NCBI RefSeq assembly: GCF_003813865.1
Contig: NZ_RMVG01000024.1
Span: 1-64,000, forward strand
DNA length: 64,000 nucleotides
Direction of reading: 5' to 3'
From: Candidatus Pantoea deserta
Lineage (GTDB): Bacteria; Pseudomonadota; Gammaproteobacteria; Enterobacterales; Enterobacteriaceae
Part shown: in pieces, positions 51,024 through 60,127 of the stretch
How positions within the stretch are numbered: position 1 is the first letter of the stretch
Layout of the letters: each line of letters begins with the position of its first letter
Notes under the pieces: model-generated
The model's input: the letters and a program-made list of their open reading frames with translations, nothing else
Told to the model about the DNA's origin: nothing
Database searches by the model: none
Made by a program: the position numbers and the translations under genes

Positions 51024-53111
51024 ATGAAAAACGCGTCTCCCTGGCGGATAGGGTTTGATATTGGCGGCACCTTTACCGATCTGGTGCTGTTAAATGACAT
51101 GACGGGTGAAGCCATCCGTCATAAAACGCTCACCACGCCCAAAGATCCGTCTGAAGGGGCTTATACCGGGCTGACGCAGCTGGTCGAGCTGGCCGGGTTG
51201 AAAGCGAATGATATTCATACCATCACGCATGGCACGACGCTCGCGATTAATGCCCTGCTGGAACGACGCGGCGCAAAAACCGCGCTGGTCGTGACGCGCG
51301 GCTTTCGCGATGTGCTGGTGCTTGGGCGCGAATACCGCTACGACATCTACGACCTTAACGGCGCGCCGGCGCAGCCTTTGCTGCCTCGTTCGCACGCCTA
51401 TGAGATTACCGAGCGCGTCACTGCCCGCGGCGACGTCGTGACGCCGCTCAATGAAGCTGACGTTTTTCAGCTGGCCGCGGAACTTCGCGAAAAGCAGTAT
51501 GAAGCCGTTGCGGTCCTTTGCATGCACGCTTACGCCTGGCCTGACCATGAAAACCAGATTGAAGCGATCCTGAGCCGTGAGCTGCCCGGCGTTTCCATTT
51601 CCGTATCCCATAAGGTGTCGCGTGAGATCCGTGAGTACGACCGCGGCGTCCTGACGGCAATGAATGCCTTTGTGCAACCCAAGGCCAGGCGTTATATGGC
51701 GCGCCTGGAGTCCAGGTTGCGTGAAGGCGGCTTCACCTGCGACTGGCTGGTTATGGGCTCGAACGGGGGCTTAATGGCGCCGCAGGTGGCAGCAGACTAT
51801 CCAACGCGCATCATCGAATCCGGTCCTGCGGGCGGTATTGTCGCGACGGCGGCGTTTGCACGGAGAAACCAGACGCATCAGGTGCTGGCGTTCGATATGG
51901 GCGGCACCACGGCCAAAGCCTGCGTGGTGCGCGACGGGGAACCCTCGATTACCACCGATTATGAGGTGGGACGTGCCGACCGGTTGTTGAAGGGCAGCGG
52001 CTTACCGGTAAAGTTGCCGGTGGTGGACATGATCGAAATTGGCGCAGGCGGCGGCAGTATCGCACGCGTCGACTCACTTGGCCTGCTGGAAATCGGGCCG
52101 GAAAGCGCCAGCGCCTGGCCCGGACCTGCCTGTTATGGCCGTGGCGGCACGCAACCCACGGTAACGGATGCCAACCTGGTGCTTGGCTTGCTGGATCCCG
52201 ACGCCTTTCTCGGCGGTCGCATGCGCCTTGACGTCGAGGCAGCCCGCCAGGCGATCCGGCGGGTGGCAGAGCCGCTGGGGCTGAGCATTGAAGATGCGGC
52301 CTGGGGCATTCATGAAGTGGCGAACAGTAAAATGTCCGAAGCGCTGCGCACGCACTCGGTTGAAAAGAATGTCAGCCCGTCTCAAATGACGATGCTGGCC
52401 TTTGGCGGTGCCGGTCCCAGCCACGCCTGGTCGCTGGCAAGGCAGCTGAATGTGCAGCGGGTTTATTTTCCTAACGGCGCTGGCGTTTATTCCGCATTTG
52501 GCCTGCTGACGGCGCCGCCCAGCGCGGATTTTGTGCGCAGCGATCGCTGTCGTTTGCTGCCAGGCCTCGATGTCGCGCGTGTCAGCGCGTTGTTCGCGGA
52601 GGGTTTTGATGAAGCCTTTACCACGCTGGCGGCAGCCGGTGCGGAGCCAGAGAGCGTTATAAAACAGAAATTAGCCGGCGTACGCTATATCGGCCAGGGG
52701 TCTGAGCTGACGGTCACATTACCAGAGACATTTCTTACTGAGGGTGACGTACAGGCGCTCGTCGACGCGTTTGAAGCGGCTCATCTGGCTCGCTTTGGCC
52801 GCACCCTGCCCGGCCAGGGCGTTGAGGTGGTGAGCTGGCGCGGTCGCGTGCAGACGCCTCCGCCTAAGCTCAACACCACTGACCAGCTTCGTCACCCCGA
52901 GCCTGACGCCTGTGAAAAAAGTCTTCAGGTCTACCTGGGCCGTGAGCAAGGATTTAGCGCGTGCCGCGTGATCCCGCGCAGTTTGCTGATCGCTGGCGAA
53001 GCAGTTCAGGGGCCGGCGTTACTTCAGGAAAAAGAGTGTGCGATTTATGTCGGACCAGGCGCCTCCGCGCAGCTGGATGAACAAGGCAATATTTTGATGG
53101 AGCTGAACTAA
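51024..53111 (+). CDS. hyuA: Hydantoinase/oxoprolinase subunit A (HyuA)
   Basis: This 695-residue ATP-dependent subunit of the hydantoinase/5-oxoprolinase/acetophenone-carboxylase family has an ASKHA-type nucleotide fold (GFDIGGTFTDLVLLN at 9-23, VLAFDMGGTTAKACVV near 290, IGAGGGSIARVD near 335) and LAFGGAGPSHAWSLARQLN near 455. It phosphorylates or activates a cyclic amide carbonyl for hydrolysis by the B subunit. Its last base overlaps the hyuB start. Paralogues differ in substrate, which motif reading cannot fix. Confidence 0.9.
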   Translation: MKNASPWRIGFDIGGTFTDLVLLNDMTGEAIRHKTLTTPKDPSEGAYTGLTQLVELAGLKANDIHTITHGTTLAINALLERRGAKTALVVTRGFRDVLVLGREYRYDIYDLNGAPAQPLLPRSHAYEITERVTARGDVVTPLNEADVFQLAAELREKQYEAVAVLCMHAYAWPDHENQIEAILSRELPGVSISVSHKVSREIREYDRGVLTAMNAFVQPKARRYMARLESRLREGGFTCDWLVMGSNGGLMAPQVAADYPTRIIESGPAGGIVATAAFARRNQTHQVLAFDMGGTTAKACVVRDGEPSITTDYEVGRADRLLKGSGLPVKLPVVDMIEIGAGGGSIARVDSLGLLEIGPESASAWPGPACYGRGGTQPTVTDANLVLGLLDPDAFLGGRMRLDVEAARQAIRRVAEPLGLSIEDAAWGIHEVANSKMSEALRTHSVEKNVSPSQMTMLAFGGAGPSHAWSLARQLNVQRVYFPNGAGVYSAFGLLTAPPSADFVRSDRCRLLPGLDVARVSALFAEGFDEAFTTLAAAGAEPESVIKQKLAGVRYIGQGSELTVTLPETFLTEGDVQALVDAFEAAHLARFGRTLPGQGVEVVSWRGRVQTPPPKLNTTDQLRHPEPDACEKSLQVYLGREQGFSACRVIPRSLLIAGEAVQGPALLQEKECAIYVGPGASAQLDEQGNILMELN

Positions 53112-54793
53112 TGACTGTTGCAACCCCTGACAACCTGCGTTTCCTGGACGACCCTGTTAGCCTGCGTATCGTCTGGGATCGTCTGGTCAGCATTTCTGAA
53201 GAGGCGGCCGCGACGCTGGTCAATATGGCTTTCTCCAGCATTATTCGCGAAGTGGGCGACTATTCGTGTCTGCTGATGGACGCCAGCGGCAGCTCGCTTG
53301 CGCAGCCAAAAACCAGCGTCCCGGTGTTTATCGGCACGCTGCCTGCAACGGTGCGTCATCTGCTGGCTAAATTTCCAGCCGAGACGCTAAAACCGGGCGA
53401 CAGCCTGATCACCAACGATCCGTGGCTGGGCACAGGGCATTTGAATGACGTCACGGTCGTGACGCCGGTCTTTCGTGACGGGACGCTGGTTGCCTTTACC
53501 GGCGCAGCGGCGCATATGTCTGATATTGGCGGCTCGTTAAACATGGGCTCCTCACGCGATATGTTCGAAGAGGGTTTCCTTATCCCGCCGAGCAAGCTGA
53601 TGATTGAAGGTCAGGTCAATCAGCAACTGCTGGATCTGTTCCTTGCCAACGTGCGCGCTCCCGATCAGGTTGAAGGCGATTTGCACGCCATGCTTGCTGC
53701 CAATCAGATTGGCGCTAACGGCCTGCTGGGTCTGATGAATGACCTGCAACTGGAGTCCGTCACGCCGCTGGCTGAGAAAATCCACGCCCTGACTGAACAT
53801 GCCATGCGCAAAGCCATTGAAGCAGTGCCGGACGGGCGCTACGAAGCGGCAGTCGATATCGGTGATTACGAAGGCGATATTCATCTGCATGTCGCGGTCA
53901 TCGTTGAGGGCAGCAATATCACCATTGATTATGCAGGCTCGTCAGCCGAGTCGCTGTTTGGCAGCAACTGCCCGATGTCTTTCACCTATGCCTACAGCGT
54001 TTATCCGCTGAAGTGCCTGCTTGAACCGCACCTCCCCAATAATGAAGGCTGCTTCAGATCCATTACCGTCACCGCACCAGAAGGCTCTATCGCCAACGCC
54101 CGCCCGCCCTGTGCCGTGGAGATGCGCAACCGCGTAGGTCATATGGCGCACGCTGCGATTTTTACTGCGCTTTCCGACATCATGCCTGAAAGGGTGATGG
54201 GCCATTCCGGTAGCGCGCCCGTTACCTGTGACGTGTTTGCCGGACAGTTTGACGACGGACGTCGCTTTGTAGAGAGCCTCTGCGTCAACGGCGGAACCGG
54301 CGCACGTCCTTCTGCAGACGGTATCGTAACCGGCTTTCCGGGCAATATGTCGTCTACGCCCGTTGAGCTGATTGAGGCGGCCACCCCTCTGCTCTTCTTG
54401 CAAAAAGCGATTGTGCCGGACTCAGGTGGCGCCGGTCGCTATCGAGGCGGCGTGGCGCAGAGAATGGTGATCCGCAACACCAGCAGACATCCCCTTTCCC
54501 ACAGCATGTTTTATTCGCGACAGAAGCACGCCGCCGAAGGCGTTCTGGGCGCGTCGGCAGGCGCGCCGAACTATGTCGCGATCAATGGCGAGTCGCTGGC
54601 TAAACCCGTGGGCCGTCACGACGTCATGCCTGGCGATGAGATCACGATTCAGATGCCGGGCGGCGGGGGAAAAATGCCCGTCGCTGAACGCGATAAACAG
54701 GCCATCCTGTGGGATCTCCAGGAGGGCTACATTACCGAAGCCGGTGCGTTGCGCGACTACGGCGTGAAGATAGCGGAACTGAAAAGGGGCTAG
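53111..54793 (+). CDS. hyuB: Hydantoinase/oxoprolinase subunit B (HyuB)
   Basis: This 560-residue B subunit has the N-terminal NDPWLGTGHLNDV metal-site region (about 97-109), FTGAAAHMSDIGG, the mid-protein VEMRNRVGHMAHAAIF, and a glycine-rich C-terminal DSGGAGRYRGGVAQRMV with QMPGGGGKM. It completes an ATP-dependent ring-opening amidohydrolase with HyuA, overlapping its gene by one base. N-methylhydantoin, 5-oxoproline or a substituted pyroglutamate are candidate substrates; glutamate dehydrogenase downstream favours a pyroglutamate-like one. Confidence 0.9.
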   Translation: MTVATPDNLRFLDDPVSLRIVWDRLVSISEEAAATLVNMAFSSIIREVGDYSCLLMDASGSSLAQPKTSVPVFIGTLPATVRHLLAKFPAETLKPGDSLITNDPWLGTGHLNDVTVVTPVFRDGTLVAFTGAAAHMSDIGGSLNMGSSRDMFEEGFLIPPSKLMIEGQVNQQLLDLFLANVRAPDQVEGDLHAMLAANQIGANGLLGLMNDLQLESVTPLAEKIHALTEHAMRKAIEAVPDGRYEAAVDIGDYEGDIHLHVAVIVEGSNITIDYAGSSAESLFGSNCPMSFTYAYSVYPLKCLLEPHLPNNEGCFRSITVTAPEGSIANARPPCAVEMRNRVGHMAHAAIFTALSDIMPERVMGHSGSAPVTCDVFAGQFDDGRRFVESLCVNGGTGARPSADGIVTGFPGNMSSTPVELIEAATPLLFLQKAIVPDSGGAGRYRGGVAQRMVIRNTSRHPLSHSMFYSRQKHAAEGVLGASAGAPNYVAINGESLAKPVGRHDVMPGDEITIQMPGGGGKMPVAERDKQAILWDLQEGYITEAGALRDYGVKIAELKRG

Positions 54794-54796
54794 AGC

Positions 54797-55618
54797 ATGG
54801 ATCAGTTAACAGGAAAAGTGGTGATGGTCACGGGTGCCGGCAGCGGCATCGGTAAAGCAGCAGCGGCGGGATTTGTCGCACGGGGTGCGCGCGTCATCTT
54901 AGTCGGCCGCCGGCAGTCCGTGCTGGACGGCGTGGCTGAAACGCTGCGAAAAGAGGGAGGCGAAGTATGGGCGTGTGCAGTCGACATCAGTAAAAAGGAA
55001 GAGATCAGCGCACTCGTCGCCTGGACGAATAAGGAACTGGGCGGCGTTGATATTCTGGTGAACAATGCGGGCAGCGCCAGCAAGACGCTGAACGCGCGCT
55101 GGATAGAAGAAGAAGAGTGGGATCAGGTTCAGGACGTCAATATGAAAGCGGTATTCCTGCTGACTCAGGCGCTGCTGCCGGCCATGCTGGCTCGCAAAAA
55201 CGGTACGATCATCACCGTCTCTTCACTGGCGGCGTTGCGGCCTAACCTGTTAGGCGGCGCTGCCTATGGTGCCGCTAAAGCCGCGGCCCGTAATTTTATG
55301 ACCTATCTGCATAACACCTTTCGCAATGACGGGATCCGCGCGACCTGCATTCTCCCCGGCGAGGTGAATACGCCGATTATGGATAATCGAGCCAGCCCGC
55401 CCACACAGGCTATCCGCGATCGTATGGTGCAGCCAGAAGACGTCGCCGAAGCCATTTTGCTCTGCGCAGGCCTGCCGCCGCGCACGGTGATTGAAGAACT
55501 GATCGTGGCGCCGACTTTCCTGCGCGACGTCTCAGCGGATATCGAAGTAAGCCGCTGGAAAAATGCCCCTGCCGATTGTGCAGCCGAGCGTGGATCTCAT
55601 CAAAAAGGTGAACTATGA
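54797..55618 (+). CDS. Short-chain dehydrogenase/reductase
   Basis: This 273-residue classical SDR has TGAGSGIGKAAA (11-22), NNAGSAS, catalytic serine in TVSSLAALRPN and YGAAK (Tyr/Lys). It starts 3 bp after hyuB and overlaps the aminotransferase gene by 4 bp (ATGA), so it is firmly in the operon. It would oxidise a hydroxy acid or reduce a keto intermediate; the substrate is unknown. Confidence 0.9.
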   Translation: MDQLTGKVVMVTGAGSGIGKAAAAGFVARGARVILVGRRQSVLDGVAETLRKEGGEVWACAVDISKKEEISALVAWTNKELGGVDILVNNAGSASKTLNARWIEEEEWDQVQDVNMKAVFLLTQALLPAMLARKNGTIITVSSLAALRPNLLGGAAYGAAKAAARNFMTYLHNTFRNDGIRATCILPGEVNTPIMDNRASPPTQAIRDRMVQPEDVAEAILLCAGLPPRTVIEELIVAPTFLRDVSADIEVSRWKNAPADCAAERGSHQKGEL

Positions 55619-56766
55619 CTCCCAGACTTTTTACATCATCCGAGGCTGTTCTGCGCGTTGAGCGGTCTTCTATGCGGGTACAGCAGCCTGCTTCATCCGC
55701 CGATATGATCTCTCTGGCAATGGGCGAACCCGACTTTGATACGCCGCCGCGCATTATTCAGGCAGCAGTGGATGCGCTACAGAATGGATTTACCCATTAT
55801 GCGCCCTTGCTGGGTGATAAAGCCCTGTGTCAGGCGCTGGCGGAAGAGGTTTCTGCACAAAGCGGTAATCCGGTAAAAGCGGGCGAAGTGCTGGTTACGC
55901 ACGGTGGTACGGCAGGCCTGGCTGCGGCGATTCTTTCGATTGTCAATCCTGGCGATCGCGTGGTCATTCCCGATCCGACCTATTCCTTATATGCCGACCT
56001 GGTGAATATGGCTGGCGGTATTTGCGTGCCAATGCCCTGCCGTAGCGATTTACACTGGGATTCTGAGCGGCTTGATAAGGCGCTTGAAGGGGCGAAACTC
56101 TTTGTTTTCTGTAACCCTGGCAATCCGACCGGCATTGTACATAGCCGTGAAGAGATTGAAGCGCTGGGCAAGCTGGTCAACCGTCACGATACGCTGGTTA
56201 TTGCGGATGAGGCTTACAGCGATCTGGTGTTCACTGACCGCCCCTTTACATCGGTTTTGCAGCGTCCTGCTTTTGCCGGACGAACGCTGTTCTGTCAAAC
56301 TTTTTCCAAAAGTTATGCGATGACCGGCTGGCGCGTAGGTTATCTTGCTGGCCCGGCGGAGATGATCGCGGCCGCCGCTCGCGTGCATAATACCGTCAAT
56401 GGTTCGGTCAACAGCGCGGTGCAACGTGCGGCGCTGGTGGCCCTTACCGAGTGCAAGGATGACGTTAAACGTATGTACGATGTCTATCGGGAGCGCCGTC
56501 TGTTGATGATGCAGGGACTGGAAACCATTCCTGAGCTGACGCTGAATAAACCAGAGGGTGCTTTTTACTGTTTCCCGTCTTATTCTTTGCCCATTCCGGC
56601 TATAGATATGGTGGCCCTGTTACGTGAACAGGGGATCGCCGTGCGGCCTGGCAGTGAGTTTGGCTTAGCCGGGGAAGGCCACTTACGCCTTTCCTATGCG
56701 GCCAGCAGTGAGGCCATCAGCGAAGGGATACGCCGCCTGAAGCGTGGACTTGCCAGTTTAAAATAA
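55615..56766 (+). CDS. Class I/II PLP aminotransferase
   Basis: This 383-residue aspartate-aminotransferase-like enzyme has MGEPDFDTP, GTAGLAAAI, CNPGNPTGI, IADEAYSDLVF and the Schiff-base lysine in FCQTFSKSYAMTGWRVGYLAG, with the C-terminal arginine in LRLSYA. Translational coupling to the SDR gene puts it in the HyuAB pathway. It could deaminate a ring-opened glutamate-like product to a 2-oxo acid that the RraA-type aldolase then cleaves. Confidence 0.9.
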   Translation: MTPRLFTSSEAVLRVERSSMRVQQPASSADMISLAMGEPDFDTPPRIIQAAVDALQNGFTHYAPLLGDKALCQALAEEVSAQSGNPVKAGEVLVTHGGTAGLAAAILSIVNPGDRVVIPDPTYSLYADLVNMAGGICVPMPCRSDLHWDSERLDKALEGAKLFVFCNPGNPTGIVHSREEIEALGKLVNRHDTLVIADEAYSDLVFTDRPFTSVLQRPAFAGRTLFCQTFSKSYAMTGWRVGYLAGPAEMIAAAARVHNTVNGSVNSAVQRAALVALTECKDDVKRMYDVYRERRLLMMQGLETIPELTLNKPEGAFYCFPSYSLPIPAIDMVALLREQGIAVRPGSEFGLAGEGHLRLSYAASSEAISEGIRRLKRGLASLK

Positions 56767-56796
56767 CGACAGGTGCCAAAGGACACTGAATCCACC

Positions 56797-57417
56797 ATGA
56801 CGGGAAAACCGATGCGCAGTGATACCGAAAGAAACCGCAAGAATCTTATTCAGGCTGCGGCCAGATTATTCGAGCGTTCAGAAAATCCGATAAGCATGAC
56901 GGAAATTGCCGCCGAAGCCGGCGTTTCCGTGGCTACTGCCTATCGTCAGTTTACGTCGGTAGAAGAGGTGCTGAATACCTATCGTCAGGAGGTGGGACAG
57001 CTGTTGCTGGATTACAGCCAGAAGCAGAGCTGTAGCGGGCTGCTGAAGCTGGAAAAGGTCAGCCGTTACTGGATAAAGCTGGTTCGGGAGCGCGGCGCCG
57101 CCATGGTGCCGATGCGTAACCGCCGCGGCTATCTGGAGCGCTTATGGGAAGGCGCAGAGTATCTTCTGGTACAGGCCGAGGCCCTGCGCCCCGCCCTGCG
57201 TGAATCAATGGAAGAGATGGACCTGCCTGATATTGGCGACAAGGCTGTGTTTCTCTGGAATATCCTGTTTGATCCGCGTGAGATATTTGATCTGTTAAAT
57301 ACGGTCGGCCTGACTGAAAAACAGGTCGGCACCCAGCTTCTGTCCGTACTTGTCGGTGGATTACGCGGGTTCGCCACGGCGAATGAATTTTCCCTTGAGT
57401 CGTACAAAGTAAAATAA
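56797..57417 (+). CDS. TetR family transcriptional regulator
   Basis: This regulator of about 206 residues has a TetR HTH near the N-terminus (RKNLIQAAARLFERSENPISMTEIAAEAGVSVATAYRQFTSVEEVLNTY). Three in-frame starts are possible (GTG 56773, ATG 56797, ATG 56812); none has a perfect ribosome site and 56797 is a compromise. It follows the aminotransferase gene by 30 bp in the same direction and is the only dedicated regulator in the HyuAB operon. A terminator follows at 57423. Confidence 0.88.
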   Translation: MTGKPMRSDTERNRKNLIQAAARLFERSENPISMTEIAAEAGVSVATAYRQFTSVEEVLNTYRQEVGQLLLDYSQKQSCSGLLKLEKVSRYWIKLVRERGAAMVPMRNRRGYLERLWEGAEYLLVQAEALRPALRESMEEMDLPDIGDKAVFLWNILFDPREIFDLLNTVGLTEKQVGTQLLSVLVGGLRGFATANEFSLESYKVK

Positions 57418-57422
57418 TCCCG

Positions 57423-57455
57423 GCCGCCTGAGGGTGGCTTCTTTTCTCTCTCTTT
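57423..57455 (+). terminator. Terminator after the HyuAB operon regulator
   Basis: GCCGCC and GGTGGC (one G-T pair) form a short stem around TGAG and are followed by a T-rich tail (TTCTTTTCTCTCTCTTTT). Confidence 0.65.
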
Positions 57456-57535
57456 TATTATCACGTCTACCGTGAGGCCTGCCTGCGCGCTGCATAACGC
57501 TGCACGCGTCCTGTGGCTAATTTAAAGGTGAAATA

Positions 57536-58807
57536 ATGAGTGCACTTTCCTATGTTTCAGCAGATAACAATTCTCCCTGGAAAACCTATCTGTCGCAGGT
57601 TGAGCGTGTACTGCCTTATCTCGGCGAGGTGTCGCGCTGGGCTGATACATTACGCCATCCTAAGCGCGCGCTGATCGTTGATATTCCGCTGGAAATGGAT
57701 GACGGCAGCGTCCGTCACTTTGAAGGCTATCGCGTGCAGCACAATCTGTCCCGAGGACCTGGAAAAGGAGGCGTGCGCTATCATCCTGACGTCACGCTGG
57801 AAGAAGTCATGGCGTTGTCTGCATGGATGACAGTGAAATGCGCGGCGCTCAATCTGCCTTTTGGCGGCGCGAAAGGCGGCATCCGGGTTGATCCGCGTGA
57901 ACTTTCTCTGAAAGAGCTGGAAAGGCTGACCCGACGCTACACCAGCGAGATCGGAACGATTATCGGACCTCAACAGGACATTCCGGCCCCGGATGTGGGC
58001 ACCAATCCACAGGTTATGGCATGGATGATGGATACCTGGTCTATGAATACGGGCGCGACCAGCACGGGCGTTGTGACCGGCAAGCCTGTTCATCTGGGCG
58101 GTTCTCTGGGGCGCGTTAAAGCAACCGGCCGGGGTGTGTTTGTGACAGGGCGGGTAATGGCCTTGCGAATTGGCCTGCCGCTGGAGAACTGTCGTATAGC
58201 CATACAAGGCTTTGGCAATGTCGGTAGCGTGGCAGCAGGGTTATTTGCCGAAGCAGGCTCCCTGATTACGGCAGTGCAGGATCACAGCGCCACGCTTTAC
58301 CACCCTGACGGCATTGATATTCCCGCGCTGACAGAATGGCAGAGACAAAATGGCTCGATTTCAGGTTTCAAGGGGGCGACGGCAGTCAACCACGACGCGT
58401 TCTGGGGTTACGACTACGATATTCTCATTCCCGCCGCGCTTGAAGGGCAGATCACCGCCGAACGCGCAGGAAAGTTGCGTTGTAGGCTGGTGCTCGAAGG
58501 CGCCAACGGGCCGACGCTACCGGTTGCTGACGATATTCTTCGTGAGCGTAATATTACGGTGGTGCCGGATGTGATTTGCAACGCTGGCGGCGTGACGGTG
58601 AGCTACTTTGAATGGGTGCAGGATTTTTCGAGTTTCTTCTGGAGCGAAGATGAGATCAATATCCGGCTGGATCACATCATGGAGCAGGCGCTGCTGGCCG
58701 TCTGGCAAAAATCGCAGACATTAAAAGTGACGCTGCGAACCGCTGCCTACGCTGTCGCCTGCGAGCGTATTCTGATCGCCCGGAAAGAGCGTGGCATCTA
58801 TCCATAA
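57536..58807 (+). CDS. Glu/Leu/Phe/Val-type glutamate dehydrogenase
   Basis: This 423-residue hexameric-type glutamate dehydrogenase has a substrate site with PFGGAKGGI (catalytic Lys113) and PAPDVGT (Asp153), and a coenzyme domain with IQGFGNVGSVAAGLF. Length and motifs match the catabolic RocG/GudB-like branch, not E. coli GdhA (about 447 residues). It would convert glutamate to 2-oxoglutarate and ammonia, or recycle the amino donor for the operon's aminotransferase. It has its own start region after the terminator and a good ribosome site (AAAGGTG). Confidence 0.92.
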   Translation: MSALSYVSADNNSPWKTYLSQVERVLPYLGEVSRWADTLRHPKRALIVDIPLEMDDGSVRHFEGYRVQHNLSRGPGKGGVRYHPDVTLEEVMALSAWMTVKCAALNLPFGGAKGGIRVDPRELSLKELERLTRRYTSEIGTIIGPQQDIPAPDVGTNPQVMAWMMDTWSMNTGATSTGVVTGKPVHLGGSLGRVKATGRGVFVTGRVMALRIGLPLENCRIAIQGFGNVGSVAAGLFAEAGSLITAVQDHSATLYHPDGIDIPALTEWQRQNGSISGFKGATAVNHDAFWGYDYDILIPAALEGQITAERAGKLRCRLVLEGANGPTLPVADDILRERNITVVPDVICNAGGVTVSYFEWVQDFSSFFWSEDEINIRLDHIMEQALLAVWQKSQTLKVTLRTAAYAVACERILIARKERGIYP

Positions 58808-58834
58808 AGTCATCTTTCCCACTGATATCATTAT

Positions 58835-58860
58835 GGCTGTTGCTCCAGCGAGCAGCAGCC
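58835..58860 (+). terminator. Hairpin after glutamate dehydrogenase
   Basis: GGCTG-TGCTC pairs with GAGCA-CAGCC across one internal mismatch with a 4-base loop, 28 bp after the stop. No T-tract follows. Confidence 0.5.
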
Positions 58861-58870
58861 CCTACGCGCC

Positions 58871-58930
58871 TCTGAAGCCCTCAGGCATCGCATAATCCAT
58901 GTCAGCTACCAGAGTAAAGTCTCGCCGCCC
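58871..58930. repeat. Second dispersed repeat family, copy B
   Basis: This is the ungapped counterpart of 23941-24000 (46 of 60 identical). It lies directly before copy 10 of the GTCCGCT repeat. The remainder of 58808-59111 contains only these repeats and the hairpin at 58835. Confidence 0.6.
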
Positions 58931-58989
58931 TTTGGCTCGTTTGACCGGCTGGCTACCTCCCTACTCTCCCTGCACTATGAGCAGCGCCA

Positions 58990-59013
58990 GTCCGCTTCGT
59001 GCCAGTAGCGGAC
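58990..59013. repeat. Dispersed GTCCGCT/AGCGGAC repeat, copy 10 (single hairpin)
   Basis: GTCCGCT (58990-58996) and AGCGGAC (59007-59013) form a perfect 7-bp stem around TCGTGCCAGT, the right-half loop of the family. Confidence 0.7.
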
Positions 59014-59111
59014 ATAACAAATATCGCTAAACGCGTTATTCCTGAAGCGTTTCTTAATCATCGGGATATGTCCTTTACAGACGGTATGAGTCACAGGCGT
59101 GCTGTAATCAG

Positions 59112-60020
59112 TTACAGGTTATAAGTAAGTTTTTCGATATTGTCAGCAAGCATATCCAGCAGAGCCTTAACATACATATTATTATTTCCCTGATGCCACA
59201 TCGCACTCAGCGGAAGCCCTTCCACATTCTTCACTGGAGAAAGAGCGAGGTATTTCACGCCGTCTGTATTCATATTCTTATAGGATGATGGCACCAGAGC
59301 AATGCCCAGACCGGCTGCAACAAAACTCAGGATGGTCTGTTTCTCTTCGGCATACTGCGCAATAACGGGTACGCAGCCGCCAGCTTTAAAGACATTCATC
59401 GTCAGATCGTGACTGTGCGGCCGGGTGCGCCTTTCAGGCACGATAACAGGCTCATTACGAAAATCATCGATACTGACTTCACTGTGACTCACCAGCCGGT
59501 GATGGGCAGGAACGGCGAGCACGCAGGTTTCATTCGCGATAAATCGCGTTGTCAGCGTTACGTCAACCTGTTCAGGCGGACGTACAAAGATTACATCCAG
59601 CCACCCGGAAAGGAGTCGGGGGATAAGGCTGTGGGTTTTATCTTCAGTAATATGAATATCCGCATCAGGAAACCGCCTGACGAAAAGATTAATCAGCTCT
59701 GGTAGTAATCCTCTTGCTGCGCTGTCAATAGCACCGATCCGTAGCGTCCTTTTCTGCGATAGTGTTTTTTTACGGTACCGCAGCCGCAGCGCATCGAAAT
59801 CAGCAATAACGGCTTTGGCCTCATTCAAAAACGCTGCCCCTTCAGGCGTCAGTGACACATTTCTGGTTGATCGGTTCAGCAGTCTTATCCCCAAATCCTC
59901 TTCAAGCAATTTTATGAAACGGCTGAGTGACGCAGGCATCATTTCAAGTTTCTGGGCAGCCCGGCCGAAGTGAAGTTCATCACCCAGCACTGCAAAGCAA
60001 CGTAACTGGTTTATATCCAT
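59112..60020 (-). CDS. ttuA: LysR family regulator of the ttu tartrate cluster (TtuA-like)
   Basis: This protein of about 302 residues is a LysR regulator with HTH at about 2-60 (INQLRCFAVLGDELHFGRAAQKLEMMPASLSRFIKLLEEDLGIRLLNRSTRNVSLTPEG) and an effector domain after. The ATG at 60020 is chosen because GGTGA stands before it. It is divergent from the transporter-dehydrogenase-kinase operon with a near-perfect dyad between, the same arrangement as ttuA in Agrobacterium tartrate loci. The symbol is by position and family. Confidence 0.85.
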   Translation of the reverse strand: MDINQLRCFAVLGDELHFGRAAQKLEMMPASLSRFIKLLEEDLGIRLLNRSTRNVSLTPEGAAFLNEAKAVIADFDALRLRYRKKTLSQKRTLRIGAIDSAARGLLPELINLFVRRFPDADIHITEDKTHSLIPRLLSGWLDVIFVRPPEQVDVTLTTRFIANETCVLAVPAHHRLVSHSEVSIDDFRNEPVIVPERRTRPHSHDLTMNVFKAGGCVPVIAQYAEEKQTILSFVAAGLGIALVPSSYKNMNTDGVKYLALSPVKNVEGLPLSAMWHQGNNNMYVKALLDMLADNIEKLTYNL

Positions 60021-60038
60021 TTTTTCACCCAAACCTGA

Positions 60039-60059
60039 TTATGCAAATTATTTGTATAA
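60039..60059. promoter_or_regulatory. Putative LysR operator of the ttu operon
   Basis: TTATGCAAAT and ATTTGTATAA flank a single T; 9 of 10 arm positions are complementary and the site contains the T-N11-A pattern of LysR boxes. It lies 19 bp before the LysR start and 69 bp before the transporter start. Confidence 0.55.
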
Positions 60060-60127
60060 AGCAGTGCTGATGATAAAGCTGCGCAAAACTTCATACTGGG
60101 ATTATTACAAAACGATAACAACCCTAC

